DNA from: UKL13-2 sp043773745
GTDB taxonomy: Bacteria; Pseudomonadota; Gammaproteobacteria; Burkholderiales; Usitatibacteraceae
DNA: 64,000 nucleotides
Direction of reading: 5' to 3'
NCBI GenBank assembly: GCA_043773745.1
Contig: JAYVEV010000033.1
Span: 99,802-163,801 of the forward strand
The first letter of the stretch is position 1; each line of letters starts with the position of its first letter. The notes below the pieces were generated by a model. That model ran no database searches, was not told where the DNA came from, and was given only the letters and a program-made list of their open reading frames with translations. A program made the translations under genes and the position numbers. This document shows, piece after piece, positions 17,214 through 27,088 of the stretch.

Positions 17214-18191
17214 CTAGAGGCTAGAAACTCGTGCCGGAATCGCCACGCGCTCCAACATAATCTGATTGCGTGCTGCCACCAGCTCGGCCAAAATCGCAAT
17301 GGCAATTTCAGGTGGCGTTCGGCTACCGATCGCCAGACCGACCGGACCGTGCAGTGCGGCAATTTGTCCTGCGGTTAAATCAAATTCACGCAGCCGTTTG
17401 CGGCGCTCGTCATTGGTTTTTTGTGAGCCCACCGCGCCAACATAAAATGCGTCCGTTTTCAGCGCTTCCATCAGCGCCATATCATCGAGCTTGGGATCAT
17501 GCGATACGGTCACAATAACGGTGTGTGGATCTGGCTTGAACGCGACCACTGCATCGTCAGGCATACCCTCCACAAATACCGAGTTGCTTACCCGCCAAGC
17601 GTTGCGATACTCCGCGCGCGGATCACACACAAACACTTGAAAATCCAAGGTCGCTGCCACTTCGGCCAAGTAGCGGGCAATTTCTGAAGCGCCGATAATC
17701 AACAGCCGCCAACGCGGACCGTGAATGCAGGTAAAGACGCTATCGGTACGCGAGGTTGCGTCAGTCGGCGAGGCAGGGCCATAGCCCCAAGCACCGCTCG
17801 ACAAGTCAACCCTGCGCGAAAATACTTCGCCCGCCTTAATCTTGGCGAATAGCTCATCCAGCGCTACGACCGCAAGGGAAGACTCAATCAACACTTCCAA
17901 TTCACCGCCGCAGGGCAAGCCAAACCGCCGCGCCTCATCCGCAGTCACGCCGTAGCTTTGTAGGATGGGTTTATGACCGACAAATTCATCGCGACGTAAT
18001 ATGAGATCGTCCTCGATGCAGCCACCCGAGACTGAGCCAATAATAATGCCATCATCGCGCATCGCCATCAGCGAGCCCGGCGGACGGGGGCTGGCACCAA
18101 AGGTTTGCGTCACTGTTACCAGCCACACGTGACGACCCTCCGCGAGCCAGCTGCGCGCGTGAGTCAATACTTCGAGATCAAGACTTTGCAT
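17214..18191 (-). CDS. xdhC: XdhC/CoxI family molybdoenzyme maturation protein
   Basis: A 325-residue protein with the N-terminal XdhC/CoxI domain (PPGSLMAM, GSVSGGCIEDDLI, LPCGGELEVLIE) and a C-terminal Rossmann-type domain (LLIIGASEIARYLAEVAATLDF, HDPKLDDMALMEAL, GSQKTNDERRKRL). Family members bind and sulfurate the Mo cofactor and load it into their partner hydroxylase. It lies 29 bases after the first IorB-like gene and before mocA, a coherent maturation unit. Confidence 0.9.
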   Translation of the reverse strand: MQSLDLEVLTHARSWLAEGRHVWLVTVTQTFGASPRPPGSLMAMRDDGIIIGSVSGGCIEDDLILRRDEFVGHKPILQSYGVTADEARRFGLPCGGELEVLIESSLAVVALDELFAKIKAGEVFSRRVDLSSGAWGYGPASPTDATSRTDSVFTCIHGPRWRLLIIGASEIARYLAEVAATLDFQVFVCDPRAEYRNAWRVSNSVFVEGMPDDAVVAFKPDPHTVIVTVSHDPKLDDMALMEALKTDAFYVGAVGSQKTNDERRKRLREFDLTAGQIAALHGPVGLAIGSRTPPEIAIAILAELVAARNQIMLERVAIPARVSSL

Positions 18192-18220
18192 AATTTTTAA
18201 CCAGCTAACATGTCAAATTT

Positions 18221-20344
18221 TTACGCCTTGGTCAAATCAGTTTGTGAGAGCGGCAACGATCTCACCCGCTTACCGGTTGCTGCAAAAATCGCATTGCACA
18301 AGGCCGGTGCCAGCGGCGGTGTACCCGGCTCGCCGACGCCACCGGGTGGCTGATCGGTGCCGGTTAGATACACCTCGATTTTAGGCATGTCACTGATGCG
18401 TGTGACCGGATAATCATGAAAATTGCTTTCCACCACAGCGCCGTTTTCAATCGTGATACGCCCATAACGGGCGGCATCTAACCCCGTCACGATGGCAGAT
18501 TGCATTTGTGCCTTGACGATTTCAGGATGCACCGCCAGTCCCACATCGGCCGCACACACCACGCAATGAACTTTTACGGCGCCCTTATCAACGGATACCT
18601 CAACAACCTGTGCCACAAATCCGCCGAAGCATTCAGCAAAGGCAATGCCCCGGAAACGTCCAGCTGGCGAGGGCTTTGACCATTCCGCCTTCTCCGCCGC
18701 CAGTTCCAGCACGCGCCGCTGCCGCGGATATTTCGCCATAAGGGCGCGACGATATTCAAATGGATCTTGCCGGGCTTTATGCGCCAACTCGTCTAAAAAG
18801 CTTTCTGTGATGAACGCGTTTTGCGAGCTGCCGACGCTGCGCCAAAACCCGACTGGCACATGGGTATTCACGGTGGCCAGTTCACACAAGAAATTCGGCA
18901 TCTCATACGGCAATGTAGCCGCACCTTCAGTTGAGGTGCCATCCAGCCCACCGCGCAAATTCTGCGGCGCACGGCGCGCCAGAATTGACGAGCCAACAAT
19001 CCGGTGCTGCCACGCAATCGGCATACCCTTTTCATCCAGAGCCGCTTTGAAGACGTTGTAGGTCATCGGCCGATAGAAATCATGACGCATATCGTCTTCA
19101 CGCGTCCACATCACCTGCACCGGGACGCGCAGTTGTTTGGAGAGCTCCAGCGCTTCTGTCACAAAATCAGATTCCGAACGACGACCAAAACCACCGCCCA
19201 AAAATTTGCTGTGGATATGCACTTTATCTTTAGTCAATCCGGTGGTTGCAACAGCGGCATTCTCGGCCAAGGTTGGTGCCTGCACGCCTGCCCAGACATC
19301 GCATCGATCAGCCTGCACCCATGCGGTGCAATTCATGGGCTCCATGGTTGCATGCGCTAAATAGGGCGTTTCATAAACGGCTTCAACGATGTTGCCTGAT
19401 TTTGCAAATGCCTCCGCGGTGTTGCCGACTTCACGGGCTTTGGTGGCCGCGCCCTTGGATGCCGCGATAAATTGCTCACGAATCGACGCGGTTGAAACCT
19501 TGTCGCCGGCGCTTTCTTTCCACTTCATGTTGAGCTGCTCGCGCCCCTTCATAGCGGCCCAAGTATTATCCGCCACCACGGCCACGCCTGCAGCGATTTC
19601 AACCACCTGCGTCACGCCTTTAATTTTGCGTGCAGCGGCAGCATCAAATGAAGCGACCTGCGCGCCGAATACCGGTGGACGCGCCACCACCGCGTACTTC
19701 ATGCCGGGCAGTTTGACGTCGATGCCATATTCTGCGGAACCATTGGTTTTGGCGGGCACATCCAAACGCTTGGGCGAGGTGCCAATGATGGTGAACGCGC
19801 TGCGCTCCTTAAGCGGTGGGTCGATCGGGACAGCCTGCTTTGCAGCGGCTTCTGCCAGCTCGCCAAAGGATAATTTTTTATTATTCAAAAGTACAAAACT
19901 ATTTTCTACCCGGCAAAGCTTGGCATCGACATTCCATTTGCTGGCCGCGGCCGCGATCAACATCTCACGGGCGGATGCCGCACCGCGCCGATACAGTGGC
20001 ATCAAGCGCCGCTGTGAACCCGATCCACCGGTAGATTGAAAGCCGCCCGGCAAGGCAAAAGCCAGATCATTCGGCGCTTGTTCCCAGCCTACCCGCGACC
20101 AATCGGCGCCCAGCTCATCAGCCAACACCATGGCTAGGCCAGTAGAAATGCCCTGCCCCATTTCGGCCTGACCGACCACCAGCGTGACACGGTTATCGGC
20201 ACTGATTTTGATGAACGGATTAACGCGCCCGGTAGTTTGGCCGGCCACGGCCCATGCACCCGATGCGGTCCAGCCCAACTGAAAAACACCTGTTGCAGCA
20301 GCGCCAGTTTGAAGGAAGCGACGGCGAGAAATTTGCGTTGTCAT
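18221..20344 (-). CDS. iorB: Isoquinoline 1-oxidoreductase-like molybdopterin subunit (copy 1)
   Basis: A protein of 707 residues from the ATG at 20344 (six bases after GGAG; the ATG at 20350 is too close). A Tat signal SRRRFLQTGAAATG opens it. It belongs to the xanthine dehydrogenase family, IorB branch, in which one chain binds the Mo cofactor: GQAEMGQGISTGL near 58, GGGFGRRSESDF near 385, and the active-site Glu in GVGEPGTPP near 672. The enzyme should hydroxylate an N-heterocycle or oxidise an aldehyde in the periplasm. The [2Fe-2S] partner is directly upstream. Substrate unknown. Paralogue of 21855-24056. Confidence 0.88.
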   Translation of the reverse strand: MTTQISRRRFLQTGAAATGVFQLGWTASGAWAVAGQTTGRVNPFIKISADNRVTLVVGQAEMGQGISTGLAMVLADELGADWSRVGWEQAPNDLAFALPGGFQSTGGSGSQRRLMPLYRRGAASAREMLIAAAASKWNVDAKLCRVENSFVLLNNKKLSFGELAEAAAKQAVPIDPPLKERSAFTIIGTSPKRLDVPAKTNGSAEYGIDVKLPGMKYAVVARPPVFGAQVASFDAAAARKIKGVTQVVEIAAGVAVVADNTWAAMKGREQLNMKWKESAGDKVSTASIREQFIAASKGAATKAREVGNTAEAFAKSGNIVEAVYETPYLAHATMEPMNCTAWVQADRCDVWAGVQAPTLAENAAVATTGLTKDKVHIHSKFLGGGFGRRSESDFVTEALELSKQLRVPVQVMWTREDDMRHDFYRPMTYNVFKAALDEKGMPIAWQHRIVGSSILARRAPQNLRGGLDGTSTEGAATLPYEMPNFLCELATVNTHVPVGFWRSVGSSQNAFITESFLDELAHKARQDPFEYRRALMAKYPRQRRVLELAAEKAEWSKPSPAGRFRGIAFAECFGGFVAQVVEVSVDKGAVKVHCVVCAADVGLAVHPEIVKAQMQSAIVTGLDAARYGRITIENGAVVESNFHDYPVTRISDMPKIEVYLTGTDQPPGGVGEPGTPPLAPALCNAIFAATGKRVRSLPLSQTDLTKA

Positions 20345-20353
20345 AGTCATCTC

Positions 20354-20815
20354 CTAGGCTAATTTCTGCGCGGCGTCTTTGATCGCGGCGCGGACAGCAT
20401 TGTAGGTACCACAACGACAAATATTGCCCGCCATCGCGGTATCAATATCTGCGTCGCTCGGCTTTTTATTTTTCGCTAGTAATGCCGCAGCACTCATGAT
20501 TTGCCCAGATTGGCAGTAGCCACACTGCGGCACTTGCGCTTCAATCCATGCCTCGCGCACCATCTTGCCCAGCTTGGTTTCCACAGCCGCTTCAATGGTG
20601 GTGATATTTTTACCAGCAACAGTCGAAACCGGTGTCACGCAAGCCCGCACCGGCTCGCCATTCACATGCACCGTGCACGCTCCGCAGAGCGCCATACCGC
20701 ATCCATATTTGGTGCCGGTTAGCCCAACTACGTCGCGGATCGCCCACAACAGCGGCATGTCAGGCGCGACATCCAGAGTTTGTTTTTTACCGTTTAATTG
20801 AAAAGCGATTGTCAT
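20354..20815 (-). CDS. iorA: Isoquinoline 1-oxidoreductase-like [2Fe-2S] subunit (copy 1)
   Basis: A 153-residue two-cluster ferredoxin subunit. Plant-type cluster ligands are Cys39, Cys44, Cys47 and Cys59; the helical-domain cluster uses Cys98, Cys101, Cys133 and Cys135 (CGYCQSGQ, NICRCGTY). It passes electrons from the IorB-like subunit to an acceptor, probably a cytochrome, since no FAD subunit is present. It has no signal peptide and would be co-exported with the Tat-signal partner. Good ribosome site GGAG seven bases upstream. Confidence 0.92.
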   Translation of the reverse strand: MTIAFQLNGKKQTLDVAPDMPLLWAIRDVVGLTGTKYGCGMALCGACTVHVNGEPVRACVTPVSTVAGKNITTIEAAVETKLGKMVREAWIEAQVPQCGYCQSGQIMSAAALLAKNKKPSDADIDTAMAGNICRCGTYNAVRAAIKDAAQKLA

Positions 20816-20859
20816 CTATAGCTCCATGGATTAATTTTTCGACTTCGTTCGTTATTTTT

Positions 20860-21777
20860 TTATCTAATGCTGCTCGTGCCGCCGATGCCCTGACTGCTGC
20901 CCTGGCTGCCACTTATGGGCAACTCAGCAGCCGCACTTGTCGGCGGGGCGGATGCTGCCAAACCAAAATGCTCATGCACGGCATGGCTGTAGTCATCAAA
21001 ATAATTTGCGGTGAGATTGTGGTGTGAACCGCCCTCGGCTCTTAAAAATCGCTTTGTCGCAGTTGCCGCCGTGAAAAGCTGCTCGCTCATGTTGAATGGC
21101 ACTATCTCGTCATGGGTGCCATGGGCGAACAGGATTGGGATTTTGACATCCTTAATTCGTTGCAAATTATCAAATCGCTGCGTCACCAAAAAACCCACCG
21201 GCAAAAAACCCAGCGGGTATTGTGTAATTAGTGCAGGAATATTGGTAAATGACGCCTCGAGTATTAAGCCACTGGCATCGGGATACTTGATGGCAAGGTA
21301 GGTAGCCATCGCGCCGCCGAGCGAGTGACCCAAAATAAATCGCTTTTGGCTGGGCGCCAATTGCTGCAAATGAAGCCACGCCGCATCGGCATCCTCATTG
21401 GCGCTTTGCTCGGTGGGCGAACGTGCGGAAGATTGTCCGAATCCGCGGTAGTCAATCGCCAGTACCGAAAACCCCATGCGATTCCAGCGCGGAATTCGCG
21501 CCGCACTGCCGGTCAAATTCCAGCGGGCGCCATGTAAATAAAGCAGCACAGGCGCATTCGGGTCTGCGGCAGGTGCCCACCACACGTGGATTTTTTCGTT
21601 TTGGTTGCCGACCGCAATCCAGCGCTCTTCGAATTTATCGCGTTGAGCTTTATAGCCGCGCCATTCGCCCTGAACCGGATTAAAAATCCATTCGCCTTGT
21701 TTGGTTTCAACATACGCACAACCACCGGCGATGAAAATCGCCATAGCAGTTACCAAGTATGTAAGCCAACGTTTCAT
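20860..21777 (-). CDS. Lipoprotein alpha/beta hydrolase
   Basis: A protein of 305 residues from the ATG at 21777 (MKRW). A lipoprotein signal ends IAGGC, so it is likely anchored in the envelope facing the periplasm. Alpha/beta-hydrolase features are LYLHGARWN near 86, nucleophile elbow GHSLGG near 153-158, Asp in HGTHDEIV near 220 and His in GGSHHN near 250. It lies between the two IorAB-like pairs on the same strand, so it may act on the same compounds; that is inference. The C-terminal 30 residues are low-complexity Ala/Ser/Gly. Confidence 0.85.
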   Translation of the reverse strand: MKRWLTYLVTAMAIFIAGGCAYVETKQGEWIFNPVQGEWRGYKAQRDKFEERWIAVGNQNEKIHVWWAPAADPNAPVLLYLHGARWNLTGSAARIPRWNRMGFSVLAIDYRGFGQSSARSPTEQSANEDADAAWLHLQQLAPSQKRFILGHSLGGAMATYLAIKYPDASGLILEASFTNIPALITQYPLGFLPVGFLVTQRFDNLQRIKDVKIPILFAHGTHDEIVPFNMSEQLFTAATATKRFLRAEGGSHHNLTANYFDDYSHAVHEHFGLAASAPPTSAAAELPISGSQGSSQGIGGTSSIR

Positions 21778-21854
21778 AAAATCTGGTCCGGTCAAAAAAT
21801 TTTGGGGAGCAAACCATGCTCCCCAAATATTGCTATCACAATCAGCTTAGCTGT

Positions 21855-24056
21855 TTATGTCTTGGTAGCCTCTTCCAAATTAAACGGCAAAGTCCGCAGG
21901 CGCTTTCCGGTTAATGCAAAGACGGCGTTTGCCACGGCGGGGGCAATCGGCGGTGTGCCCGGCTCGCCCACACCGGTTGGCGAAGTCGCACCACTGTCGA
22001 TAATGTGCACATTGATTTTGGGCATCTCGGCCAGACGCAGCACCGGATAGTCGTGGAAGTTGGATTGGTCCACCACCCCATCCTTCAGCGTTACCTTGCC
22101 ATACAACGCGGCAGACAGGCCAAATACTGTAGCACTTTCGACCTGCGCGGTAATCGTCAGCGGATTAACCGCCAGCCCGCAATCAATCGCGGAGGTCACT
22201 TGATGCACTTTGATCTGGCCATTGTTGACAGAAACCTCGGCCACATGGGCGCAGACCGTGCCAAAACTTTCATGCACCGCGATACCGCGCGCACGACCTT
22301 TTGGCAAGGCACTGCCCCAGCCCGATTTTTCAGCCGCCGTGTTCAGCACTTTCAAAATACGCGGATGCTTGGCGAGATAGCCGCGACGAAATTCAACGGG
22401 ATCTTTGCCCGCCGCTTTGGCAAGATCGTCCATCATTGATTCCATTGCAAACGCTGTGTGAGTATGCCCGACCGAGCGCCACCACAGGCCTGGCACACCG
22501 GTTTTTGTGCTGTGCAGGCTAACGTTCATATTGGGAATATCGTAGGGTGTATCGGCGACGCCCTCGATCGAGGTGGCATCCACGCCGCCTTTGACCATCA
22601 TCGGCTCAAACGCGGTACCGGCAATAATGGATTGACCCACAATGGTGTGGTCCCAGCCTGAAATTTTGCCGCTGGCATCCAAGCCCGCCGTGACGCGATG
22701 CACATACATCGGGCGATAGTAACCACCCTTAATGTCGTCCTCACGCGTCCAGATGGTTTTCACCGGCACCTTGGCCTGCTTGGCGATTTCAACGGCTTCG
22801 ATGATGTAATCAGCCGCGGGATTCGCGCGGCGACCAAAGCCGCCACCAGCCATCATGGTGTTGATTTTGACTTGTTCGGGCTTCAGTCCGGCCACTTGCG
22901 CCGCAGCACCCTGATCAACGGTTTGAAATTGCGTACCAGCCCAGATCTCGCAGCTATCGCCATCAAATTTCACGGTGCAATTGAGCGGTTCCATGGGCGC
23001 ATGCGCCAGATACGGCATTTCGAATTCAGCAGTCACTGTCTTGACGGCGGCTTTGAGTGCGCTGCCGTCACTAACCTTGCCGGTAGGCAGACCCGGCTTC
23101 ATTGCCATTTCACGATAGCTGGCCTGCATGGCGCTGGTCGTTGCTTTCGAGCCTGAAGACAGATCCCATTCCACCACCAGCGCATCGCGCCCGGTTTTGG
23201 CCGCCCAGAATGATTTGGCCACGACCGCAACACCGTTGGCGGTTTGCACGACATGGGTAACGCCCGGAATGCCTTTGACCTTATCCGCATTAAAACTTTT
23301 CACGCTGGCCCCAAAGGCGGGTGGTCGCTTCACCACGGCCACATGCAGATTGGGCACTTGCTTGGCCGTGATATCCATGCCAAACATGGCACTGCCATTT
23401 ACTTTTGGCGCGGCATCAAGACGGCGGGTCGGCTTGCCGATCAGCTTGAAATTTTTGGCATCTTTGAGCACCACTTTTTCCGGTGCCGGAAGTTTATTGG
23501 CCGCATCGGCCAGCTGACCAAAAGGCGCACGCTGACCAGCCGGACCGATCACCACACCATTCTCTGCGCGGCACTGATCCGGCTTTACTTTCCATTTATC
23601 AGCCGCGGCTGAAACCAGCATGGCGCGGGCGGTTGCACCGACAGTCCGCATTTGCGTCCAGGAATTGACGACGGAGCTGGAACCACCCGTCATTTGCATC
23701 CCAAACATCGTATGGTTATAGGCTGCATTGGCCGGTGCCAACTCAGCGCGCACTTTGGTCCAGTCACAATCAAGTTCTTCGGCAACCAGCATCGGCAGTG
23801 AAGTCATTACCCCCTGGCCGAATTCAAGATGCTTGACCTGCACCGTCACTGCACCATCTTTGGCGATGCGCAAAAACGCATTGGGAGAAGTATTGGGTTT
23901 GGGGGGCTGCTGGGCGTTGGCTATTTTATTGCCGCCAGGCAAATAAAAACCAATTACCAGACCACCACCGGCAACAGCCGAGGTTTTCAGGAAATCGCGG
24001 CGGTTTGGATTCTTGTTGCCCGCTGATTTTTTCGGGCTGAGTAATTTCATATCCAT
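21855..24056 (-). CDS. iorB: Isoquinoline 1-oxidoreductase-like molybdopterin subunit (copy 2)
   Basis: A 733-residue IorB-branch protein with Tat signal NRRDFLKTSAVAGGG. Mo-cofactor motifs include HLEFGQGVMTSL near 76, MAGGGFGRRANPAADY near 405, and active-site Glu698 in GVGEPGTPP. It is clearly paralogous to 18221-20344 in order and motifs but differs throughout, so the two probably handle different substrates. Its start follows the stop of its [2Fe-2S] partner by two bases, implying coupled translation. Confidence 0.88.
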   Translation of the reverse strand: MDMKLLSPKKSAGNKNPNRRDFLKTSAVAGGGLVIGFYLPGGNKIANAQQPPKPNTSPNAFLRIAKDGAVTVQVKHLEFGQGVMTSLPMLVAEELDCDWTKVRAELAPANAAYNHTMFGMQMTGGSSSVVNSWTQMRTVGATARAMLVSAAADKWKVKPDQCRAENGVVIGPAGQRAPFGQLADAANKLPAPEKVVLKDAKNFKLIGKPTRRLDAAPKVNGSAMFGMDITAKQVPNLHVAVVKRPPAFGASVKSFNADKVKGIPGVTHVVQTANGVAVVAKSFWAAKTGRDALVVEWDLSSGSKATTSAMQASYREMAMKPGLPTGKVSDGSALKAAVKTVTAEFEMPYLAHAPMEPLNCTVKFDGDSCEIWAGTQFQTVDQGAAAQVAGLKPEQVKINTMMAGGGFGRRANPAADYIIEAVEIAKQAKVPVKTIWTREDDIKGGYYRPMYVHRVTAGLDASGKISGWDHTIVGQSIIAGTAFEPMMVKGGVDATSIEGVADTPYDIPNMNVSLHSTKTGVPGLWWRSVGHTHTAFAMESMMDDLAKAAGKDPVEFRRGYLAKHPRILKVLNTAAEKSGWGSALPKGRARGIAVHESFGTVCAHVAEVSVNNGQIKVHQVTSAIDCGLAVNPLTITAQVESATVFGLSAALYGKVTLKDGVVDQSNFHDYPVLRLAEMPKINVHIIDSGATSPTGVGEPGTPPIAPAVANAVFALTGKRLRTLPFNLEEATKT

Positions 24057-24058
24057 GA

Positions 24059-24562
24059 TCAGGCCTTCACTTTCGCGGCAGATTTTTTGACCGATGCTGG
24101 TTTAGCTACATCACTACTGGCGGCGGTTTTAATCGCCGCACGAACGCGGTTATAGGTACCGCAGCGACAAATATTGCCACTCATGGCGGCGTCAATTTCT
24201 GCATCGGTGGGCGCTGCGTTTTTGGTAAGCAAAGCCGTCGCCGACATGATTTGTCCTGACTGGCAATAGCCGCACTGCACCACATCTTCGGCAATCCACG
24301 CCGCTTGCACGCGCTTGCCAACCGGGGTTTTGCCGATCTCTTCAATCGTTACCACCCGCTTGCCCGCCAGGCTGGATATCGGCATGGAGCAGGAACGGGT
24401 TGCCTCGCCATTGACCAGCACAGTACAAGCGCCGCATAGCGCCATGCCGCAGCCGTATTTGGTGCCAATCTTTTGCAAGTTGTCGCGCAGGAACCACAAC
24501 AGAGGCGTGTCAGGCGACACATCGGTTTCAAATCGTTCGCCATTGATGGTGAAGCGGATCAT
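24059..24562 (-). CDS. iorA: Isoquinoline 1-oxidoreductase-like [2Fe-2S] subunit (copy 2)
   Basis: A 167-residue subunit with all eight cluster cysteines (38, 43, 46, 58; 97, 100, 132, 134). Unlike copy 1 it has a 15-residue Lys/Ala/Ser tail (PASVKKSAAKVKA) after the second cluster domain. First gene of the minus-strand island, with GGAG seven bases before the ATG. The 253 bases upstream, shared with the divergent NTF2-like gene, should hold the promoter. Confidence 0.92.
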   Translation of the reverse strand: MIRFTINGERFETDVSPDTPLLWFLRDNLQKIGTKYGCGMALCGACTVLVNGEATRSCSMPISSLAGKRVVTIEEIGKTPVGKRVQAAWIAEDVVQCGYCQSGQIMSATALLTKNAAPTDAEIDAAMSGNICRCGTYNRVRAAIKTAASSDVAKPASVKKSAAKVKA

Positions 24563-24815
24563 GGGTTATCTCCGGAAGGAATTCAAAAATAATCGGGCTG
24601 TAAGGGTAAAGGGCAGACGGGTCACCAAACAATGCATGACCGATACATTCATGCAGCAAAATGGGCGGCTAGGAAATGGGTCACTACAACCAGACCCCAA
24701 AATGTGAAGAAAGTTTACGCTAGTTGCGCGACAAAATAAATTCTCTGCGCCTTTAAATCACCATACCTTGGCCCTGCATTGTCCACAGGAAAGCCGGGCG
24801 TAGTATCATCTGGCG

Positions 24816-25271
24816 ATGCGCAAAAAAATATCAAAAAACCTGTTTCCCGCTCCCAGCGATTGCGAGGCGGCGTTTTATGATGCTTTCGAGCGGGCTGATC
24901 TGAATGCGATGATGGCCGTTTGGGCGGACGAGCCCTCCATTGTCTGCATCCATCCGCAGGGTCCGCGACTGGCGGGGCTTGCATCGATCAGCGATAGTTT
25001 TGCCGAGATTTTTTCGCACGGACCGGGCACACAACTGCAAGTCAGTGAATTGCGCAAACAGCAAAGCCAGACGCTGGCCATTCATAATGTTTATGAAACC
25101 TACATGATGAAAACCGAACCCGGCGGTAAATTGCCGGATATGCCGCCGGTATTGGCCACTAATATTTACCTCCTGACTCCCAACGGCTGGCGCATGATTT
25201 TGCATCACGCCTCACTGTCGCCCCGCGGCACGACGGCTGAGGAACAAGGCGTTTCGCGGATATTGCATTGA
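24816..25271 (+). CDS. NTF2/SnoaL-like protein
   Basis: A 151-residue single-domain protein. The pattern AAFYDAFERADLNAMMAVWADE near 19-40, followed by IHPQGPRLAGLASISDSFAEIF and a C-terminal GWRMILHHASLSPR strand, is typical of the SnoaL-like/DUF4440 cone fold. Members bind or isomerise small hydrophobic molecules or are pseudo-enzymes; the role here is unknown. Its stop overlaps the start of the solute-binding protein gene by four bases, so the two are co-translated. Confidence 0.8.
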   Translation: MRKKISKNLFPAPSDCEAAFYDAFERADLNAMMAVWADEPSIVCIHPQGPRLAGLASISDSFAEIFSHGPGTQLQVSELRKQQSQTLAIHNVYETYMMKTEPGGKLPDMPPVLATNIYLLTPNGWRMILHHASLSPRGTTAEEQGVSRILH

Positions 25272-27085
25272 TCTCGCCATGGCATCCCAGACTGCTATTG
25301 AGCGGTTGGGCGATTATCACCTTAGCCATTGTTGCGCCTGCTCCCGCGCAGGCAGCCGACCCAAACAAGGTTATCCGCACGCCCTATCAGTCCTCTGAGA
25401 CCAACTTTGATTGCGCCATCGAATCCGATGAATTTACCGGCACGCTCTGCGACAATATTTTTGATTCGCTGCTGCAATACGACCACCTCGCCCGTCCGGT
25501 CAAGCTGCAAGGCCGCGCCGCTACCGGACTCCCGCATATTTCGGCGGATGGACTGACTTATACCTTCAAGCTTAAACCGGGCATTTTTTTTACCGATGAT
25601 GTTTCGTTTGGCGGTAAAAAACGCGAGTTGATCGCGAGTGATTATATTTACAGCTTCAAACGCATTCTCGACCCCAAGCTGATTTCAAAATGGCAATTTT
25701 TATTTGATAAAAAAATTGTGGGTGGCGATGAGCTGGTAGCCGAAGCCAAACAAAACGGTAAATTCGACTACGACAAACCGATTGCCGGACTGGAAGCACC
25801 CGATAAATTCACACTTATCATTCGCCTCAAAAAGCCGGACTACAACCTTTCCTATATTCTCGCCCTGCCCGCCACTTCCGCGGTGGCACGCGAAGTTGTT
25901 GAGCACTATGGCAGCACTTTTCCGGAGCATCCGGTGGGCTCTGGTCCGTACCGCTTGAAAGACTGGCGACGCTCGTTGCGGGTCACGCTGGAAGCGAACC
26001 CGGATTTTCGTGAGGAGTACTTTGAGTCTGCGATTACGGCCGATCCCCGCGCTGACCCGCGTGACCTGGCGATTGCCGCGCATCTCAAAGGCAAGCGCCT
26101 GCCGTTGGTCGGGCGTATTGAAATATCCCCCATCGAGGAGGAACAGCCGCGCTGGCTGGCATTCCTCAACAATCAATATGATTTCATTCGTCCTATCCCG
26201 ACACCGTTCATCGAGGTTGCAATGCCGGGTGGCAAACTGGCGGCCAATTTAGCCAAGCTTGGCATGAGCACGCGCCCCGACGAAGTCGCCTGGCTGACCT
26301 ATACCACCTTCAATATGCAGGACAAAACCCTTGGCGGCTATACGCCGGAAAAAATTGCGCTCCGTCGTGCCATGTCGATGGCGTATCCGGTCGAAGATGA
26401 GATCGCCATTATCGAAAAGAATCAGGCGTTGAAATCATGGTCGCCGATTGCTCGCGGCATGGCCGGTTTTGTGGATGAGCGCACCGATTTTTTTGACTAC
26501 AACCCGGCAAGAGCGAACGCGCTGCTGGACACCTTTGGCTATAAAGACCGCGACGGGGACGGTTGGCGCGAGATGCCCGATGGCTCGCCGCTGGTGATCG
26601 ATATGGCCTCGGTGCCCGATCAGCGCGAGCGCAGTCGAATGGAGTTGTGGCGGCGCGCGATGCAACGCATCGGTATTCGCATGACCAACAATAAGGTTGA
26701 GAAACTGCCGGAGCTGCGCAAGCAAGCTCAAAAAGGCAAAGTGCTGATGTTTAACTACGGCTGGATTGCCGACTATCCGGATGGCGAGAATTTCCTGCAA
26801 CTCTTTACCACTGACTCCATTGGCGGCGCGAACTATTCACTGTTTTCGCTGCCTGAATTTGATCAACTGTACAAACAAATCGTAACCATGCCCGATTCGC
26901 CGGAGCGTACTGCAATTTATACGCGGATGGTTCACCTGCTCTGGGTTTACAATCCATGGCGGGTTAACACCCTGAAACAGGGCACGGTCCTCATCCAACC
27001 GTGGGTTTTAGGCTACCGAAAACACCCGTTCGCGCATGAGCCGTTCCGTTATCTCGATATTGATTTATCCAGGCTGCCCCAATAA
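25268..27085 (+). CDS. Family 5 ABC transporter solute-binding protein (peptide type)
   Basis: A 605-residue exported protein, signal peptide ending about residue 29 (APAQA). The body follows the SBP_bac_5 fold: FDSLLQYD, an ISADGLTYTFKLKPGIFF stretch near 90-107, GSGPYRLKDW near 222, and a C-terminal YGWIADYPDGENFLQLF block near 495. It should bind a peptide or similar ligand in the periplasm. No permease or ATPase gene is adjacent, so it either serves a remote system or has another role. TTG start overlapping the upstream gene. gspC follows after three bases. Confidence 0.85.
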   Translation: MISPWHPRLLLSGWAIITLAIVAPAPAQAADPNKVIRTPYQSSETNFDCAIESDEFTGTLCDNIFDSLLQYDHLARPVKLQGRAATGLPHISADGLTYTFKLKPGIFFTDDVSFGGKKRELIASDYIYSFKRILDPKLISKWQFLFDKKIVGGDELVAEAKQNGKFDYDKPIAGLEAPDKFTLIIRLKKPDYNLSYILALPATSAVAREVVEHYGSTFPEHPVGSGPYRLKDWRRSLRVTLEANPDFREEYFESAITADPRADPRDLAIAAHLKGKRLPLVGRIEISPIEEEQPRWLAFLNNQYDFIRPIPTPFIEVAMPGGKLAANLAKLGMSTRPDEVAWLTYTTFNMQDKTLGGYTPEKIALRRAMSMAYPVEDEIAIIEKNQALKSWSPIARGMAGFVDERTDFFDYNPARANALLDTFGYKDRDGDGWREMPDGSPLVIDMASVPDQRERSRMELWRRAMQRIGIRMTNNKVEKLPELRKQAQKGKVLMFNYGWIADYPDGENFLQLFTTDSIGGANYSLFSLPEFDQLYKQIVTMPDSPERTAIYTRMVHLLWVYNPWRVNTLKQGTVLIQPWVLGYRKHPFAHEPFRYLDIDLSRLPQ

Positions 27086-27088
27086 ATT

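Noticed and set aside
17193..17225. Short CTAGAG/CTAGA direct repeats between mocA and xdhC
   Set aside because: Imperfect 6-9 base similarity in a 33-base gap is too short to call a repeat element.
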